Made by a program: the position numbers and the translations under genes. DNA of 64,000 bases from Pectobacterium versatile (GTDB taxonomy: Bacteria; Pseudomonadota; Gammaproteobacteria; Enterobacterales; Enterobacteriaceae): NCBI RefSeq assembly GCF_020166435.1, contig NZ_JAINZP010000006.1, forward strand, positions 176,988 through 240,987, given 5' to 3'. The notes under the pieces are model-generated. The model worked only from the letters and a program-made list of their open reading frames with translations, had not been told where the DNA came from and did not search any database. This document shows, one piece after another, positions 8,621-18,213 of the stretch; positions within the stretch are counted from its first letter, which is position 1, and the number at the start of each line of letters is the position of its first letter.

Positions 8621-10078
8621 TTATCCCTGTGGGATAGGCGGAAACACGTCGTCTGGAATCGGGTTCTCAAACGGTGTCTGCTGCAATCTTTCCTGATGGT
8701 CGGCTTTTGCCTGTGCAATCAGTTCGGGCGTGACCAGCAGGTCGATAGCCAGTGAGGCCATCGCTTTCGCCGCGTATTCCGTGCCCTTGTGTGCGGCACC
8801 GGTTTTTCCCTGTGCGACCAACTGCCACGAATGCGCTGGTGTGCCGATGGCGTAAGTGGCGCTGCGAATCTGCACGGTCGGCACAACCCAACTGACCGTC
8901 CCCACGTCGGTAGAGCCGATGAAGGCGTCATTCGGGCTATACAGCGGATAAATTCCGTCGTGTAGCGTTAAACCCGGCTGCGGTTTAACGCCGAAACGCG
9001 CGTAGGATTCGGCAATGTCTTCGGCGCTCAGCGCGGTCTGGAACATCGCTGCCATTTTGCGGTCTTCGTCATCGAACGGTATCGGGCCGAGCGCCAGCAG
9101 ATGTTCGTGCATACGCGCTTCCAGCGGCGGGTTCGCCAGCAGATTGGCATCACCGCTAATCACTTCGCTGCTGACTTCGGTTTCCGTCATCAGCGCTGCA
9201 CCTTCGGCAATTTTCTTCACGCGTTTGACCAACTGGTGCAGTTCCGGCAACTGACGTGCCCGTACGAGGTAACGCACGGTGGCGTTGGCCTGAACGACGT
9301 TCGGGGCGTGGCCACCGCTGTCGGTAATCGCATAGTGGATGCGGGCAGAGGACGGCATGTGTTCGCGCATGTAATTCACGCCAACGTTCATGAGTTCCAC
9401 GGCATCCAGCGCGCTGCGTCCCAGATGTGGGCTGCTGGCGGCATGAGCCGCACGACCTTTGAAGTAAAAATTCAGTTCGTTACAGGCCAGCGATACCGGG
9501 CTGTTGACGCCGGTGAAGGTCGCCGGGTGCCAGCAGAGGGCGATATCGACATCGTTAAAAACGCCTTCCTTGACCATAAAGCCTTTGGACGATCCGCCTT
9601 CTTCCGCAGGGCAGCCGTAAAAGCGTACGGTTCCAGCCAGAGCGTGCTTTTGCAGATAATCTTTCACTGCCGTAGCCGCCTGTAGTGCCGCGGTGCCGAG
9701 CAGGTTATGTCCGCAGCCGTGGCCGTTGCCACCGTTTTCCAGCGGTTTTGGTTCAGCGACATTCGCCTGCTGGCTCAGGCCCGGCAGCGCATCGTATTCA
9801 CCCAGAATGGCGATAATCGGCAGACCTTCGCCGAATTCACCCAGCAGTGCGGTCGGCATGTCGGCGATGCCTTTCGTCAGACGGAAGCCTTCTGCTTTCA
9901 GGATGGCTTCGTGCTGTGCCGCCGAACGATGCTCTTCGTAGTTCAGTTCCGGCGTATCCCAGATGCCGTCGCTCAGCGTACAGAACTGCTGTCGCTTGGT
10001 GGCAATCAGATCGCAGATCTCTTCCACGTTCTGGCGATTAACGGCCGGCAGCGTTCCTTCAGTGTGTGTTGCATTCAT
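8621..10078 (-). CDS. M20-family amidohydrolase (AbgB-like)
   Basis: This 485-residue protein belongs to the M20D metallo-amidohydrolases, which include p-aminobenzoyl-glutamate hydrolase subunit B (AbgB), hippurate hydrolases and N-acyl-amino-acid hydrolases. It shows the metal-site GHGCGHNLLG (119-128), the catalytic CPAEEGG (157-162) with the general-base glutamate, and the dimerisation-domain GRAAHAASSPHLGRSALDA. No signal peptide is present, so it acts in the cytoplasm. It is the last gene of an operon with a polar amino acid ABC importer, so its substrate is probably what that importer brings in, such as an N-acyl or amide-conjugated amino acid. The exact substrate cannot be read from the sequence. 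Confidence 0.88.
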   Translation of the reverse strand: MNATHTEGTLPAVNRQNVEEICDLIATKRQQFCTLSDGIWDTPELNYEEHRSAAQHEAILKAEGFRLTKGIADMPTALLGEFGEGLPIIAILGEYDALPGLSQQANVAEPKPLENGGNGHGCGHNLLGTAALQAATAVKDYLQKHALAGTVRFYGCPAEEGGSSKGFMVKEGVFNDVDIALCWHPATFTGVNSPVSLACNELNFYFKGRAAHAASSPHLGRSALDAVELMNVGVNYMREHMPSSARIHYAITDSGGHAPNVVQANATVRYLVRARQLPELHQLVKRVKKIAEGAALMTETEVSSEVISGDANLLANPPLEARMHEHLLALGPIPFDDEDRKMAAMFQTALSAEDIAESYARFGVKPQPGLTLHDGIYPLYSPNDAFIGSTDVGTVSWVVPTVQIRSATYAIGTPAHSWQLVAQGKTGAAHKGTEYAAKAMASLAIDLLVTPELIAQAKADHQERLQQTPFENPIPDDVFPPIPQG

Positions 10079-10172
10079 GCGTGGTGTGCTCGTTTGATTT
10101 TTCTGATGGCATTGGCGAGGGGCGTGTCACAGCCAGTCAGCCATGACACGCGATTTAGCGATTGGGTAACGC

Positions 10173-11042
10173 TTAGAGCGGTGTGGTGTCCATGCCGAAC
10201 CATTTTTCGCTCAGCTTTCTGATGGTACCGTCTTGTTTAGCCTGATCGATTGCCTTGTCGAACATAGCTTTCAGCTCAGGATCGCTTTTACGCAGGCCAA
10301 CGGAAGAGCCGCTGCCCAGAATGCCGCCGATGAACTGTGGCCCTGGCATCACGATGTTCTCATTGCCCGGTTTGTCCGTTGTGCTTTTCAGGTAAGGCGC
10401 GGAAGCGATGACCAGATCCACACGGCCTGCTTTCAGATCCAGATCGTGTTCCTGTGTGGTTTTATATTCGCGTACTTTCATCACGCCTTTCATGTATTTA
10501 TCCAAAAAGGCGCTGGCGATAGAAGCAGATTGCACGCCAATAGTTTTGCCTTCCAGCAGCGGTTTCAGCTTCTCAACCTCTGCCAGTGCTTTCGCTTCAT
10601 CGGCGGGCTCAATGGAGAAACGTACACCCGCGTCTGGGAAATCTTTGGCGAGTGAGCTGGATTTCAGCACGGCGAAAGTCTGCCCTGCCTGCGTGTACGG
10701 CTGGCTGAAATCGATCACTTCACGACGTTTCGCTGTGGCGGACATGCCTGCAATGATCGCGTCATATTTACCCGCGTTCAGCGCAGGAATAGCACTGGCG
10801 AAGGGCTGAACCATGATCTCGCATTTCACCTGCATGTTGTTACACAGCACTTTGTACAGCTCGATCTCCATACCATCCAGCGTACCGTCTGGTTTGGTGA
10901 AGTTATACGGGTGGTAAGCGCCTTCGGTCGCGATGCGGACGGTCGTCCATTTTTTCTCTTCCGCTGAGGCGGTGAATGAGGCAGCCAGCGTTCCTGCCAT
11001 ACACAGCGAGCAGGCGAGCAGTGTGAGTTTTGATTTGATCAT
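10173..11042 (-). CDS. Periplasmic solute-binding protein, polar amino acid/opine type
   Basis: This 289-residue family-3 binding protein resembles HisJ, ArgT and the Agrobacterium opine receptors NocT and OccT. Residues 1-27 form a signal peptide ending in TASA. The mature start TTVRIATEGAYHPYNFTKPDGTLDGMEIEL is the typical lobe-I ligand-binding region, followed by AIIAGMSATAKRREVIDFSQPY. It lies 94 bases upstream of the amidohydrolase and 76 bases downstream of the ATPase gene. Ligand identity is unknown; lysine, arginine, ornithine or an opine-like conjugate fit the family. Confidence 0.88.
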   Translation of the reverse strand: MIKSKLTLLACSLCMAGTLAASFTASAEEKKWTTVRIATEGAYHPYNFTKPDGTLDGMEIELYKVLCNNMQVKCEIMVQPFASAIPALNAGKYDAIIAGMSATAKRREVIDFSQPYTQAGQTFAVLKSSSLAKDFPDAGVRFSIEPADEAKALAEVEKLKPLLEGKTIGVQSASIASAFLDKYMKGVMKVREYKTTQEHDLDLKAGRVDLVIASAPYLKSTTDKPGNENIVMPGPQFIGGILGSGSSVGLRKSDPELKAMFDKAIDQAKQDGTIRKLSEKWFGMDTTPL

Positions 11043-11081
11043 TGGTGTTCTCCTGGCGTTTTATATCGTTATATTTTGTTT

Positions 11082-11112
11082 ATTTCCCACCACTGTAACG
11101 AGAGTGGTGGGG
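11082..11112 (-). other. Intercistronic hairpin between ATPase and binding-protein genes
   Basis: A perfect 9-bp stem (CCCACCACT at 11086-11094, AGTGGTGGG at 11103-11111) lies between the ATPase and binding-protein genes on the minus strand. It lacks a following T-run. Such hairpins commonly mark differential mRNA processing that raises binding-protein expression over the membrane subunits. Confidence 0.4.
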
Positions 11113-11118
11113 TTGTGT

Positions 11119-11883
11119 TTACCAACTGGCAATAAATTGCCGGAAGCGAGCCGACTGGCTGGCAGTGAAAACGTGCTCCGGCGTTCCCTGTTCTTCAATT
11201 TCCCCCTGATGGAGGAAGACGATGCGGTTGGAGACTTCGCGGGCAAAATCCATTTCGTGAGTCACGACCAGCATGGTCATCCCTTCGTCCGCCAGCGTGC
11301 GCATGACGCGCAGCACTTCGCCGACCAGCTCTGGGTCGAGCGCGGAGGTCGGCTCATCAAACAGCATCACTTTCGGTTCCATCGCGAGCGCGCGGGCAAT
11401 TGCGGCGCGCTGCTGCTGTCCACCAGACAAATGTGCGGGATAGTAGTGACGCTTATCCGCCAGACCGACTTTCTCTAACAGCTGTTCGGCGTGTTCCACG
11501 CACTCCGCCTGTGGACGCTTCAAGACGTGCACGGGCGCTTCGATGATGTTTTCCAGCACGGTCTTGTGTGACCAGAGGTTAAAATTCTGGAACACCATGC
11601 CCAACTGGGTACGAATTCTGTCGATTTGTTTGAGGTTCGACGGACGGTTCTGTCCTTTGCGGTTCGGCTTCATTTCAATCGCTTCTCCGCCGACGATAAT
11701 CTCGCCCTGATCGGGAAGCTCAAGCAGGTTGCTACAGCGCAGCAGCGTCGATTTACCTGAACCGGACGATCCCAGAATTGAGATGACTTCCCCCTGATTG
11801 GCCTCAATCGAAATCCCTTTCAGGACGTCCAGAGAGCCGAAGCTTTTATGAATGTTGCGCAGGCTAATGGCGGGTGTCGTCAT
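11119..11883 (-). CDS. ABC transporter ATPase, polar amino acid type (HisP-like)
   Basis: The 254-residue nucleotide-binding subunit of the importer has Walker [10 protein letters not shown] at 38-46, the signature LSGGQQQR, Walker [13 protein letters not shown] and the switch VTHEMDFA. It closely follows the HisP/GltL/ArtP pattern, including the insert [26 protein letters not shown]. Its start overlaps the stop of the upstream permease by 4 bases. It would energise uptake of the ligand held by the downstream binding protein. Confidence 0.93.
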   Translation of the reverse strand: MTTPAISLRNIHKSFGSLDVLKGISIEANQGEVISILGSSGSGKSTLLRCSNLLELPDQGEIIVGGEAIEMKPNRKGQNRPSNLKQIDRIRTQLGMVFQNFNLWSHKTVLENIIEAPVHVLKRPQAECVEHAEQLLEKVGLADKRHYYPAHLSGGQQQRAAIARALAMEPKVMLFDEPTSALDPELVGEVLRVMRTLADEGMTMLVVTHEMDFAREVSNRIVFLHQGEIEEQGTPEHVFTASQSARFRQFIASW

Positions 11884-12614
11884 TGCAGATCTCCCAATTT
11901 CTTAATTTTTTTCGCTGCCGGTTGCGCACCCGGCGCACGGAGATGAGGGGTAAGTGTAAATTCTGTCCACATCAGTAAACGTGTCAGAATAAGGTTAATA
12001 AACAGATAAATAGCACCAGCGACCAGGAACACTTCGAGCGCCCGGTAGGTTTCCGCGATGAGGCGTGCCGCGATCCCAGTGATTTCCATCAGCGTGATGA
12101 TGGAAGCCAGCGAGGTCGATTTGACCATCGAGATCAGTTCGTTGCCGTAAGCTGGGAGCGCCTGACGAATTGCCAGCGGAAAAACGATACGCTTGAAAAT
12201 CATGAACGACGGCATGCCGCAGGCGCGTGCCGATTCGATCTGGCCAACTGGAACGGACTGCAACCCGCCACGGATAATTTCACTGGCATAGGCACCGGTA
12301 CACAGGCTGAGCGACAGCAGGGCGCACCAGTGCGGTTCTCGCAGGAATGGCCAAAGCATACTTTCCCGAACCCAGGTGAATTGTCCCAGCCCGTAGTAAA
12401 TCAGGAACAGCTGGACCAGCAGCGGCGTACCGCGGAAAAACAGCACGTAGGTCCGGGCAATGGAGCGCAGTACGGCAAAGGATGACAGCTGCATCAACGC
12501 CAAGCCTAGCGCCAGAAAGAAGCCCAGAAAGACCGAGCTGACCGCCAGTTGCAGAGTTAACGGGATACCGGGAATAATCTCCAGAAACGTTTCGTACAGA
12601 AAAGGAAAATCCAT
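11880..12614 (-). CDS. ABC transporter permease, HisM-like
   Basis: This 244-residue inner-membrane permease has about five hydrophobic segments and the EAA loop [31 protein letters not shown], which docks to the ATPase. The pattern [20 protein letters not shown] is typical of the HisM/QM family. It overlaps the ATPase gene by 4 bases downstream and the first permease by 1 base upstream. With its neighbour it forms the heterodimeric channel. Confidence 0.92.
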   Translation of the reverse strand: MDFPFLYETFLEIIPGIPLTLQLAVSSVFLGFFLALGLALMQLSSFAVLRSIARTYVLFFRGTPLLVQLFLIYYGLGQFTWVRESMLWPFLREPHWCALLSLSLCTGAYASEIIRGGLQSVPVGQIESARACGMPSFMIFKRIVFPLAIRQALPAYGNELISMVKSTSLASIITLMEITGIAARLIAETYRALEVFLVAGAIYLFINLILTRLLMWTEFTLTPHLRAPGAQPAAKKIKKLGDLQ

Positions 12615-13342
12615 CAGCGTTTCACACCCCGGGAATAATGAGACTCAGCACGGCGCATAATCCAGCCGGAACAGATTGAGATAGCCAGATACAGCAGCGC
12701 GGCCGCCATGAAGAAATCAAACGGTTTACCGGTAGAACCCGCCCCCGTTTGCGACTGCGTCATTAGCTCTGCGACACCGGTAACGGAAACCAGCGCAGAG
12801 GTTTTCAGCACCAGCTGCCACACGTTGCCGAGTGGGGGGATCGCGTGGCGCAGCAGGAGCGGTATGATGATGCGGCGCAGGCGCAGTAGCGTTGGCATAC
12901 CGCAGGCTTTGGCGGCTTCAATTTCCCCTTTGGACACTGCGTAGAAGGCACCACGGTAGACTTCCGTCTGCTGTGCGCCGGAGGAAATGCCGACGGCGAT
13001 TACTCCGGCGAGGAAGCCGGGAAAGCCAAAGAACTCATTGCTGCCAAACAGTTTGGCGAGCAGGGTTAACGCAGAGCTGCCGCCGAAATACAGCAGGTAG
13101 ATGATGAGTAGGTCGGGGACGCCACGGATAAGCGTTGTGTAGCCATCGGCCAGATAGCGCACAGGGCGATTGCCGCAAATTTTGGACCAGGCACCGATCG
13201 TGCCGATCACCGCTCCCAGCAGGAAGCCGCCGATCGCCAGTGCGAGCGTCATTCCTGCCCCAATCAGTAATAATTTCCCCCAGCCATGTTCACCAAAACT
13301 GATGAGCTGCCAGAAAGTAACGTCTTCCACAAGTGACTCCAA
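12614..13342 (-). CDS. ABC transporter permease, HisQ-like
   Basis: This 242-residue permease is the first gene of the minus-strand importer-amidohydrolase operon. It has the family segment LADGYTTLIRGVPDLLIIYLLYFG and the ATPase-docking loop GEIEAAKACGMPTLLRLRRIIIPLLLRHAIPPLGN. Its stop overlaps the next permease start by one base. The insertion of this five-gene operon between trpS and cysG is a lineage difference from E. coli. Confidence 0.92.
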   Translation of the reverse strand: MESLVEDVTFWQLISFGEHGWGKLLLIGAGMTLALAIGGFLLGAVIGTIGAWSKICGNRPVRYLADGYTTLIRGVPDLLIIYLLYFGGSSALTLLAKLFGSNEFFGFPGFLAGVIAVGISSGAQQTEVYRGAFYAVSKGEIEAAKACGMPTLLRLRRIIIPLLLRHAIPPLGNVWQLVLKTSALVSVTGVAELMTQSQTGAGSTGKPFDFFMAAALLYLAISICSGWIMRRAESHYSRGVKR

Positions 13343-13818
13343 ACTGCTTGCTTATTGTTCTGCTGAACAGAACTGTTTTTGTGATGAGAGGACTACATAC
13401 TCCGTTCAGGAACGAAAGTAGAAATACGTAATGACGCGATGTATCACCCTTCGATATGGACTCGTTAGATGAGGCACTAATTTCGATAAACCACGATGGC
13501 TTGACGATGAAATCGGTTCGATAGGAACGATTCAGAGGTCGTGCCGCGAATCTATTAGAAAGCTAAGCAATAGTCGGGCCACGTTTTACGTAAACGATTA
13601 TTGATTATTTATTCATATAGTCTGCTTATTAATGGGTTTTGTTTTAGTCAAAATAAGGCAGATGTGGCCTGCGGTAAAGCATTAAAGTGACATTTTGTAA
13701 GGGAGCATGTTCAAAATAGTGCATTGTTATGCTATCTGGCGGAGCATTGCATTATGATGGTGCAATAACCGCTATCCGGCAGAGCGGATAGCGGGTGAGT
13801 AGGGCGATAGGGAGAGGA
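13343..13818 (-). promoter_or_regulatory. Upstream region of the importer-amidohydrolase operon; 3' side of cysG
   Basis: No gene is supported in these 476 bases. An inverted repeat GTTCTG-N5-CAGAAC (13357-13373) lies 15 bases before the first permease start, where an operator or leader hairpin could act. A 9-bp inverted repeat CGCTATCCG (13770-13778)/CGGATAGCG (13785-13793) lies just after the cysG stop. It may terminate the nirBD-cysG transcript, although no T-run follows on that strand. Confidence 0.4.
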
Positions 13819-15198
13819 TTATGCTGTCTGGTCAGAGAACCAGCTCAATTTTTCCCGCAGCCCGACAACGTTGCCGATGATGATCAAACTCGGGCTGCTG
13901 GCCTGCTGCGCTAATTCGCTCAGTTGGGAGAGCTGTCCACTCAGAACGCGCTGTTTGGTTGAGGTGCCGTTTTCGATAATCGCGACAGGCACGGTTTCCG
14001 GTAACTGCTGTTCGATGAGCTTACTTTGAATGTGCTCAGCCTGCTGAAGGCCCATGTAAAACACCAGCGTCTGTTTTTCCGCTGCGAGGCTGGACCAGTC
14101 CAGATCGGTGTCGTGCTTGACGTGTCCGGTGATCAGCCTGACGCCCTGCGAGTGATCGCGATGGGTGAGTGGGATACCGCTGTAGGCTGAACAGCCCGAC
14201 GCGGCAGTAATACCGGGGACGACGGAGAACGGTATGCCCGCCTGTTGCAGGTATTCCAGCTCTTCGGCACCACGGCCGAAGATAAAGGGGTCGCCGCCTT
14301 TCAGCCTGACGACCCGATGACCGGCGCGTGCCTTTTCTTCCAGCAACTGATTGATTTGATCCTGAGGAACGCTGTGATAGCCAGAGGCTTTGCCGACGAA
14401 GATTCGCTCGGCGTCACGGCGTGACAGATTGAGAATCTCTTTCGATACCAGTCGATCGTAAACGACGATGTCGGCCTGTTGGAGATGCTGTAGCCCTTTC
14501 AGCGTCAGTAATCCTGCGTCGCCCGGCCCGGCGCCGACCAGCGTCACCTCACCCCGGTCATCAAGCGGCGCGGAGAAAAGCAGTTCCGTCAGTTGGTTAA
14601 CGCTTTGGCTATTGTCGTTTGCCAGAGCCTGCGCCAGCCGATCGTGTACGAAGAGCTTTTCCCAGAAGCGGCGGCGCGCGCTCATATTGCGGAACCGGCT
14701 TTTGACCCGACTGCGCAATTCGCCTGCGTATGTCGCCAGCTTACCGAGATTTTGCGGCAGAATACTTTCCAGTTTTTCCCGCAGTAGCCGAGCCAATACT
14801 GGTGCGGCACCGCCAGAAGACACCGCGACCATCAGCGGTGAACGATCAATGATCGACGGCATAATGAAGCTGGCGCGTTCTGGTGAATCAACCACGTTAC
14901 AGAAAATCCGGCGCTCACTGGCGCTGGCATAGACATGGTTATTGACGTCCTGATCGTCGGTGGCGGCAATCACCAGCCACACCTTGTCCAGTAACGTGGG
15001 ATCGAAGGTGCCGTGTACCAGCGTTAATTGAGCATCCTGCTCCCACGCTCGAAATTGATCGTTAAAATCGAGCGCATTGACGGTAATCACTGCGCCAGCA
15101 TCCAGCAATAGCCGGGCTTTACGCTCGGCTATTTCACCCCCTCCTACCAATAGACAAGGTTTATCGTGCAACTGACAGAATATTGGTAGGTAATCCAT
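13819..15198 (-). CDS. cysG: Siroheme synthase (trifunctional CysG)
   Basis: CysG makes siroheme, the cofactor of NirB and of sulfite reductase, from uroporphyrinogen III by methylation, oxidation and iron insertion. The 459-residue fusion has the N-terminal NAD-dependent dehydrogenase/ferrochelatase half ([21 protein letters not shown], about residues 15-35). Its C-terminal SAM-dependent uroporphyrinogen methyltransferase half contains [38 protein letters not shown] and PGITAASG. It lies 26 bases after nirD in the nir operon, which directly links cofactor supply to the siroheme enzyme. Confidence 0.97.
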   Translation of the reverse strand: MDYLPIFCQLHDKPCLLVGGGEIAERKARLLLDAGAVITVNALDFNDQFRAWEQDAQLTLVHGTFDPTLLDKVWLVIAATDDQDVNNHVYASASERRIFCNVVDSPERASFIMPSIIDRSPLMVAVSSGGAAPVLARLLREKLESILPQNLGKLATYAGELRSRVKSRFRNMSARRRFWEKLFVHDRLAQALANDNSQSVNQLTELLFSAPLDDRGEVTLVGAGPGDAGLLTLKGLQHLQQADIVVYDRLVSKEILNLSRRDAERIFVGKASGYHSVPQDQINQLLEEKARAGHRVVRLKGGDPFIFGRGAEELEYLQQAGIPFSVVPGITAASGCSAYSGIPLTHRDHSQGVRLITGHVKHDTDLDWSSLAAEKQTLVFYMGLQQAEHIQSKLIEQQLPETVPVAIIENGTSTKQRVLSGQLSQLSELAQQASSPSLIIIGNVVGLREKLSWFSDQTA

Positions 15199-15224
15199 GT
15201 AACGCCTCTTGAAAGCTCAGGTTA

Positions 15225-15593
15225 TTAGGGTAATGGTTGGCTATTATCAACCGCGATGTCACGGTCTGCGATAGATATTTGCACATTACCGCTTGTTACC
15301 TGAGTATCATAAGCTGCAACAGAATAGGCTCCATCCTCCAGACAGAAGCCATCATAAAGGCGGAAATGCTGTTTTTTCAATGGGCTTGCGACCCAAAGAT
15401 CGCCTTGATGTTCGCCCACTATCCCACGGCTTAACACGCTCGCCTGCGCGAACGGATCGATATTGCTGATGGCGTAAACCTGCTCATCGTTACGTGGACG
15501 GAACACAGCAATCTGTTGCTGCTCGACGAGGGCGCAAACGCCAGTGCCGGGCAGGATGTCGTCTAACTTACATACGGTTGTCCACTGGCTCAT
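15225..15593 (-). CDS. nirD: Nitrite reductase (NADH) small subunit
   Basis: NirD is the small subunit of the cytoplasmic NADH-dependent nitrite reductase that reduces nitrite to ammonium. The 122-residue protein begins MSQWTTVCKLDDILPGTGVCAL, which parallels E. coli NirD, and retains the family segment ISNIDPFAQASVLSRGIVGEHQGDLWVASPLKKQHFRLYDG. It is a Rieske-like fold without the Cys/His cluster ligands. Its start overlaps the nirB stop by 4 bases. It is about 14 residues longer at the C-terminus than E. coli NirD. Confidence 0.95.
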   Translation of the reverse strand: MSQWTTVCKLDDILPGTGVCALVEQQQIAVFRPRNDEQVYAISNIDPFAQASVLSRGIVGEHQGDLWVASPLKKQHFRLYDGFCLEDGAYSVAAYDTQVTSGNVQISIADRDIAVDNSQPLP

Positions 15594-18142
15594 GCGCTTT
15601 CCCCTTCCAGTTCAATCTGTTTCACCGGAATGCGCTCGGCAGGGCGCGCCGGACGGTGTTGTTGACGTTCACCCACCATTTGCACATTCGGGTCACGTTC
15701 TGGGCTGTTAATGAAGTGAGCAAAGCGTTTCTGTGCTTCAGGATCTTCCAGCGTCGCCTGCCATTCGCAGATATAGCCTTCTCGCAGCCGTGCGATATCG
15801 GCTTCAAGCTGATCGTTAATACCCAGCTTGTCTTTCACAATCACATTGCGCAGATAGTCGATGCCGCCTTCGAGGTTATCCAGCCAGACGGACGTACGCT
15901 GGAGCTTATCGGCTGTACGGATGTAGAACATCATGAAGCGGTCCAGATAGCGGACTACCGTTTCGCGATCTAAGTCGGCTGCCAGCAGGTCGGCGTGGCG
16001 TGGTTTCATCCCGCCGTTACCACATACATAGAGGTTCCAGCCTTTTTCGGTGGCGATAATCCCCACGTCTTTGCCCTGTGCTTCTGCACATTCCCGCGTA
16101 CAGCCGGAGACGCCAAATTTCATTTTGTGCGGCGTGCGGATACCTTTGTAGCGGTTTTCTAATTCTACGCCAAAGCCCACGCTGTCGCCGACGCCAAAGC
16201 GGCACCAGGTGCTGCCGACGCAGGTTTTTGCCATACGTAACGCCTTGGCGTAAGCGTGGCCAGTTTCAAATCCGGCTTCGATGAGCTGAGCCCACACGTC
16301 AGGCAGATCGTCTTTCTGTACGCCAAATAGCGCCATGCGCTGAGAGCCAGTCATTTTGGTGTACAGGTTGTATTGCTTCGCGATGCGACCAATGGCGATC
16401 AGGCCATCCGGTGTGATTTCCCCGCCTGCGGAGCGTGGGATCACGGAGTAAGTGCCGTCTTTCTGGATATTGCCGAGGAAGTTATCGTTGGAATCCTGCA
16501 ACGGCGTATGCTGCGGTTTGAGCACGTACTCGTTCCAGCAGGAAGCCAGCAGGGACGCAGCGGTCGGTTTGCAGACCTCACAGCCGTAACCTGAACCGTG
16601 TTTCTCCAGCAGTTGATCGAACGTTTTGATTTTTTCGATTTGGATCAGGTGGTACAGCTCTTGGCGCGAATAGGCGAAGTGTTCACACAGGTGATTATTG
16701 ACTTCGATCCCCTGCTTGCTGAGTTCCGCGTTCAACACCTGCGTAAGTAGCGGGATACAGCCGCCGCAGCCCGTACCGGCTTTGGTGGTTTCCTTAAGCG
16801 CCGCGACGGTATGACAGCCGCCGTTAATCGCTTTGATGATATCGCCTTTAGACACGTCGAAGCAGGAGCAGATTTGCGCACTTTCCGGCAGAGCATCGAC
16901 ACCCAGCGTCGGTTTCGCACTGCCAGCGGATGCAGGAAGAATCAGTGCTTCAGGAGAATCTGGCAGCGGGATCTTGTTCAGCATGAATTGCAGCAGGTTG
17001 CCGTAATCCCGCGTGTCGCCGACCAGTACCGCACCGAGCAGCGTTTTATTGTCGGCGCTGACGATCAGACGTTTGTAGGTTTCTTTATTTTCATCCAGCC
17101 ACATGTAGCTGCGAGAGCCCGGCGTATGGCCGTGTGCGTCGCCAATCCCGCCGACATCGACGCCCATCAGCTTGAGCTTGGCGCTCATGTCGGCACCCTG
17201 GAATCGGTTTTCATGCCCTAACAGGTGGTCGACGGTAACCTGCGCCATCTTGTAACCGGGTGCGACCAGCCCAAATGGACGGCCCTGCCAGGCGGCGCAT
17301 TCGCCGATAGCGTAGACGTCTGGGTCGGAGGTTTGGCACCAGTCGTTAATCGCGATACCGCCGCGTGGGCCGATTTCCAGCGCACACTGGCGCGCCAGTT
17401 TGTCCTGTGCACGGATACCGGTAGAGAACACGATAAAGTCGACTTCCAGCGTGCTGCCGTCGGCAAACACCATCGTCTTGCGGTTTTCCAGACCGGAATG
17501 CTGAATGGCCTGCGTATTCTTGCTGGTGTGCACACGCACACCCATGTTTTCAATCTTGCGTTGCAGCAGGGCGCCGCCCTGTGCATCCAGCTGTTCGGCC
17601 ATGAGCACGGGAGCGAACTCAATGACGTGCGTTTCCACGCCAAGGTGTTTCAGTGCGCCAGCAGCTTCCAGACCTAATAGACCTCCGCCGATCACCGCAC
17701 CGCGTTTGCTGCGGCGTGCGCAGTTTTCGATGGCGTTCAGGTCTTCAATCGTGCGGTACACGAAACAGTCTTGCCCGTTTGATCCTTTGATTGACGGGAT
17801 CCACGGATAGGAGCCGGTGGCCATGATTAACTTGTCGTAATACACGGTACGGCCGGAATTGGAGTGAATGGCTTTTTCACTGCGGTTGATGGTGATGGCG
17901 CGTTCACCGAGCAGGACTTTAACGCCATTTTTTTCGTAGTAGCCTTCGCGTACTAAAGAGAGCTCTTCTACCGTGTGGTGTGCGAAGTAAGAAGAGAGGT
18001 GGACACGATCGTAGGCGACGCGGGGTTCTTCACAAAAAACGGTAATATCGTAGGTGGACGTTGGGGCCTTATCCAGCAACTCTTCGATAAAACGGTGGCC
18101 AACCATCCCGTTACCGATAACAGCGAGTCTGACTTTGTTCAT
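15590..18142 (-). CDS. nirB: Nitrite reductase (NADH) large subunit
   Basis: NirB is an 850-residue siroheme, [4Fe-4S] and FAD enzyme that transfers electrons from NADH to nitrite in the cytoplasm, detoxifying nitrite and regenerating NAD under anaerobic nitrate respiration. The N-terminus has the FAD motif LAVIGNGMVGHRF. A second dinucleotide fold GAVIGGGLLGLEAAGAL follows. A BFD-like [2Fe-2S] region with CSCFD and GTGCGGC lies in the middle. The siroheme/[4Fe-4S] ligands appear as TCVGSTWC (C-x5-C) and GCTREC (C-x3-C). The ribosome site GAGG precedes the ATG. Confidence 0.97.
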   Translation of the reverse strand: MNKVRLAVIGNGMVGHRFIEELLDKAPTSTYDITVFCEEPRVAYDRVHLSSYFAHHTVEELSLVREGYYEKNGVKVLLGERAITINRSEKAIHSNSGRTVYYDKLIMATGSYPWIPSIKGSNGQDCFVYRTIEDLNAIENCARRSKRGAVIGGGLLGLEAAGALKHLGVETHVIEFAPVLMAEQLDAQGGALLQRKIENMGVRVHTSKNTQAIQHSGLENRKTMVFADGSTLEVDFIVFSTGIRAQDKLARQCALEIGPRGGIAINDWCQTSDPDVYAIGECAAWQGRPFGLVAPGYKMAQVTVDHLLGHENRFQGADMSAKLKLMGVDVGGIGDAHGHTPGSRSYMWLDENKETYKRLIVSADNKTLLGAVLVGDTRDYGNLLQFMLNKIPLPDSPEALILPASAGSAKPTLGVDALPESAQICSCFDVSKGDIIKAINGGCHTVAALKETTKAGTGCGGCIPLLTQVLNAELSKQGIEVNNHLCEHFAYSRQELYHLIQIEKIKTFDQLLEKHGSGYGCEVCKPTAASLLASCWNEYVLKPQHTPLQDSNDNFLGNIQKDGTYSVIPRSAGGEITPDGLIAIGRIAKQYNLYTKMTGSQRMALFGVQKDDLPDVWAQLIEAGFETGHAYAKALRMAKTCVGSTWCRFGVGDSVGFGVELENRYKGIRTPHKMKFGVSGCTRECAEAQGKDVGIIATEKGWNLYVCGNGGMKPRHADLLAADLDRETVVRYLDRFMMFYIRTADKLQRTSVWLDNLEGGIDYLRNVIVKDKLGINDQLEADIARLREGYICEWQATLEDPEAQKRFAHFINSPERDPNVQMVGERQQHRPARPAERIPVKQIELEGESA

Positions 18143-18172
18143 TTTTGCCTCAAAATTGCTTCTTCTGAGGCT

Positions 18173-18213
18173 ACCTTATCGCTCCACCGTGGGCGCTTAT
18201 TGATGTACATCAA
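18173..18213 (-). promoter_or_regulatory. nirB promoter: FNR box and -10 element
   Basis: A perfect FNR site TTGATGTACATCAA (18200-18213, consensus TTGAT-N4-ATCAA) lies upstream of nirB. A -10 element TAAGGT on the minus strand is at 18173-18178. If transcription starts near 18165, the FNR centre is at -41.5, the class II position, and the layout matches the well-studied E. coli nirB promoter, including the same -10 hexamer. Anaerobic activation by FNR is therefore expected. Confidence 0.9.

Noticed and set aside
9101..9685. A 194-residue plus-strand frame opposite the amidohydrolase gene
   Set aside because: It lies entirely antisense to a well-supported M20 hydrolase gene and has no motif.
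16811..17677. Plus-strand frames of 136 and 150 residues opposite nirB
   Set aside because: They are antisense shadows of nirB with no start signals.
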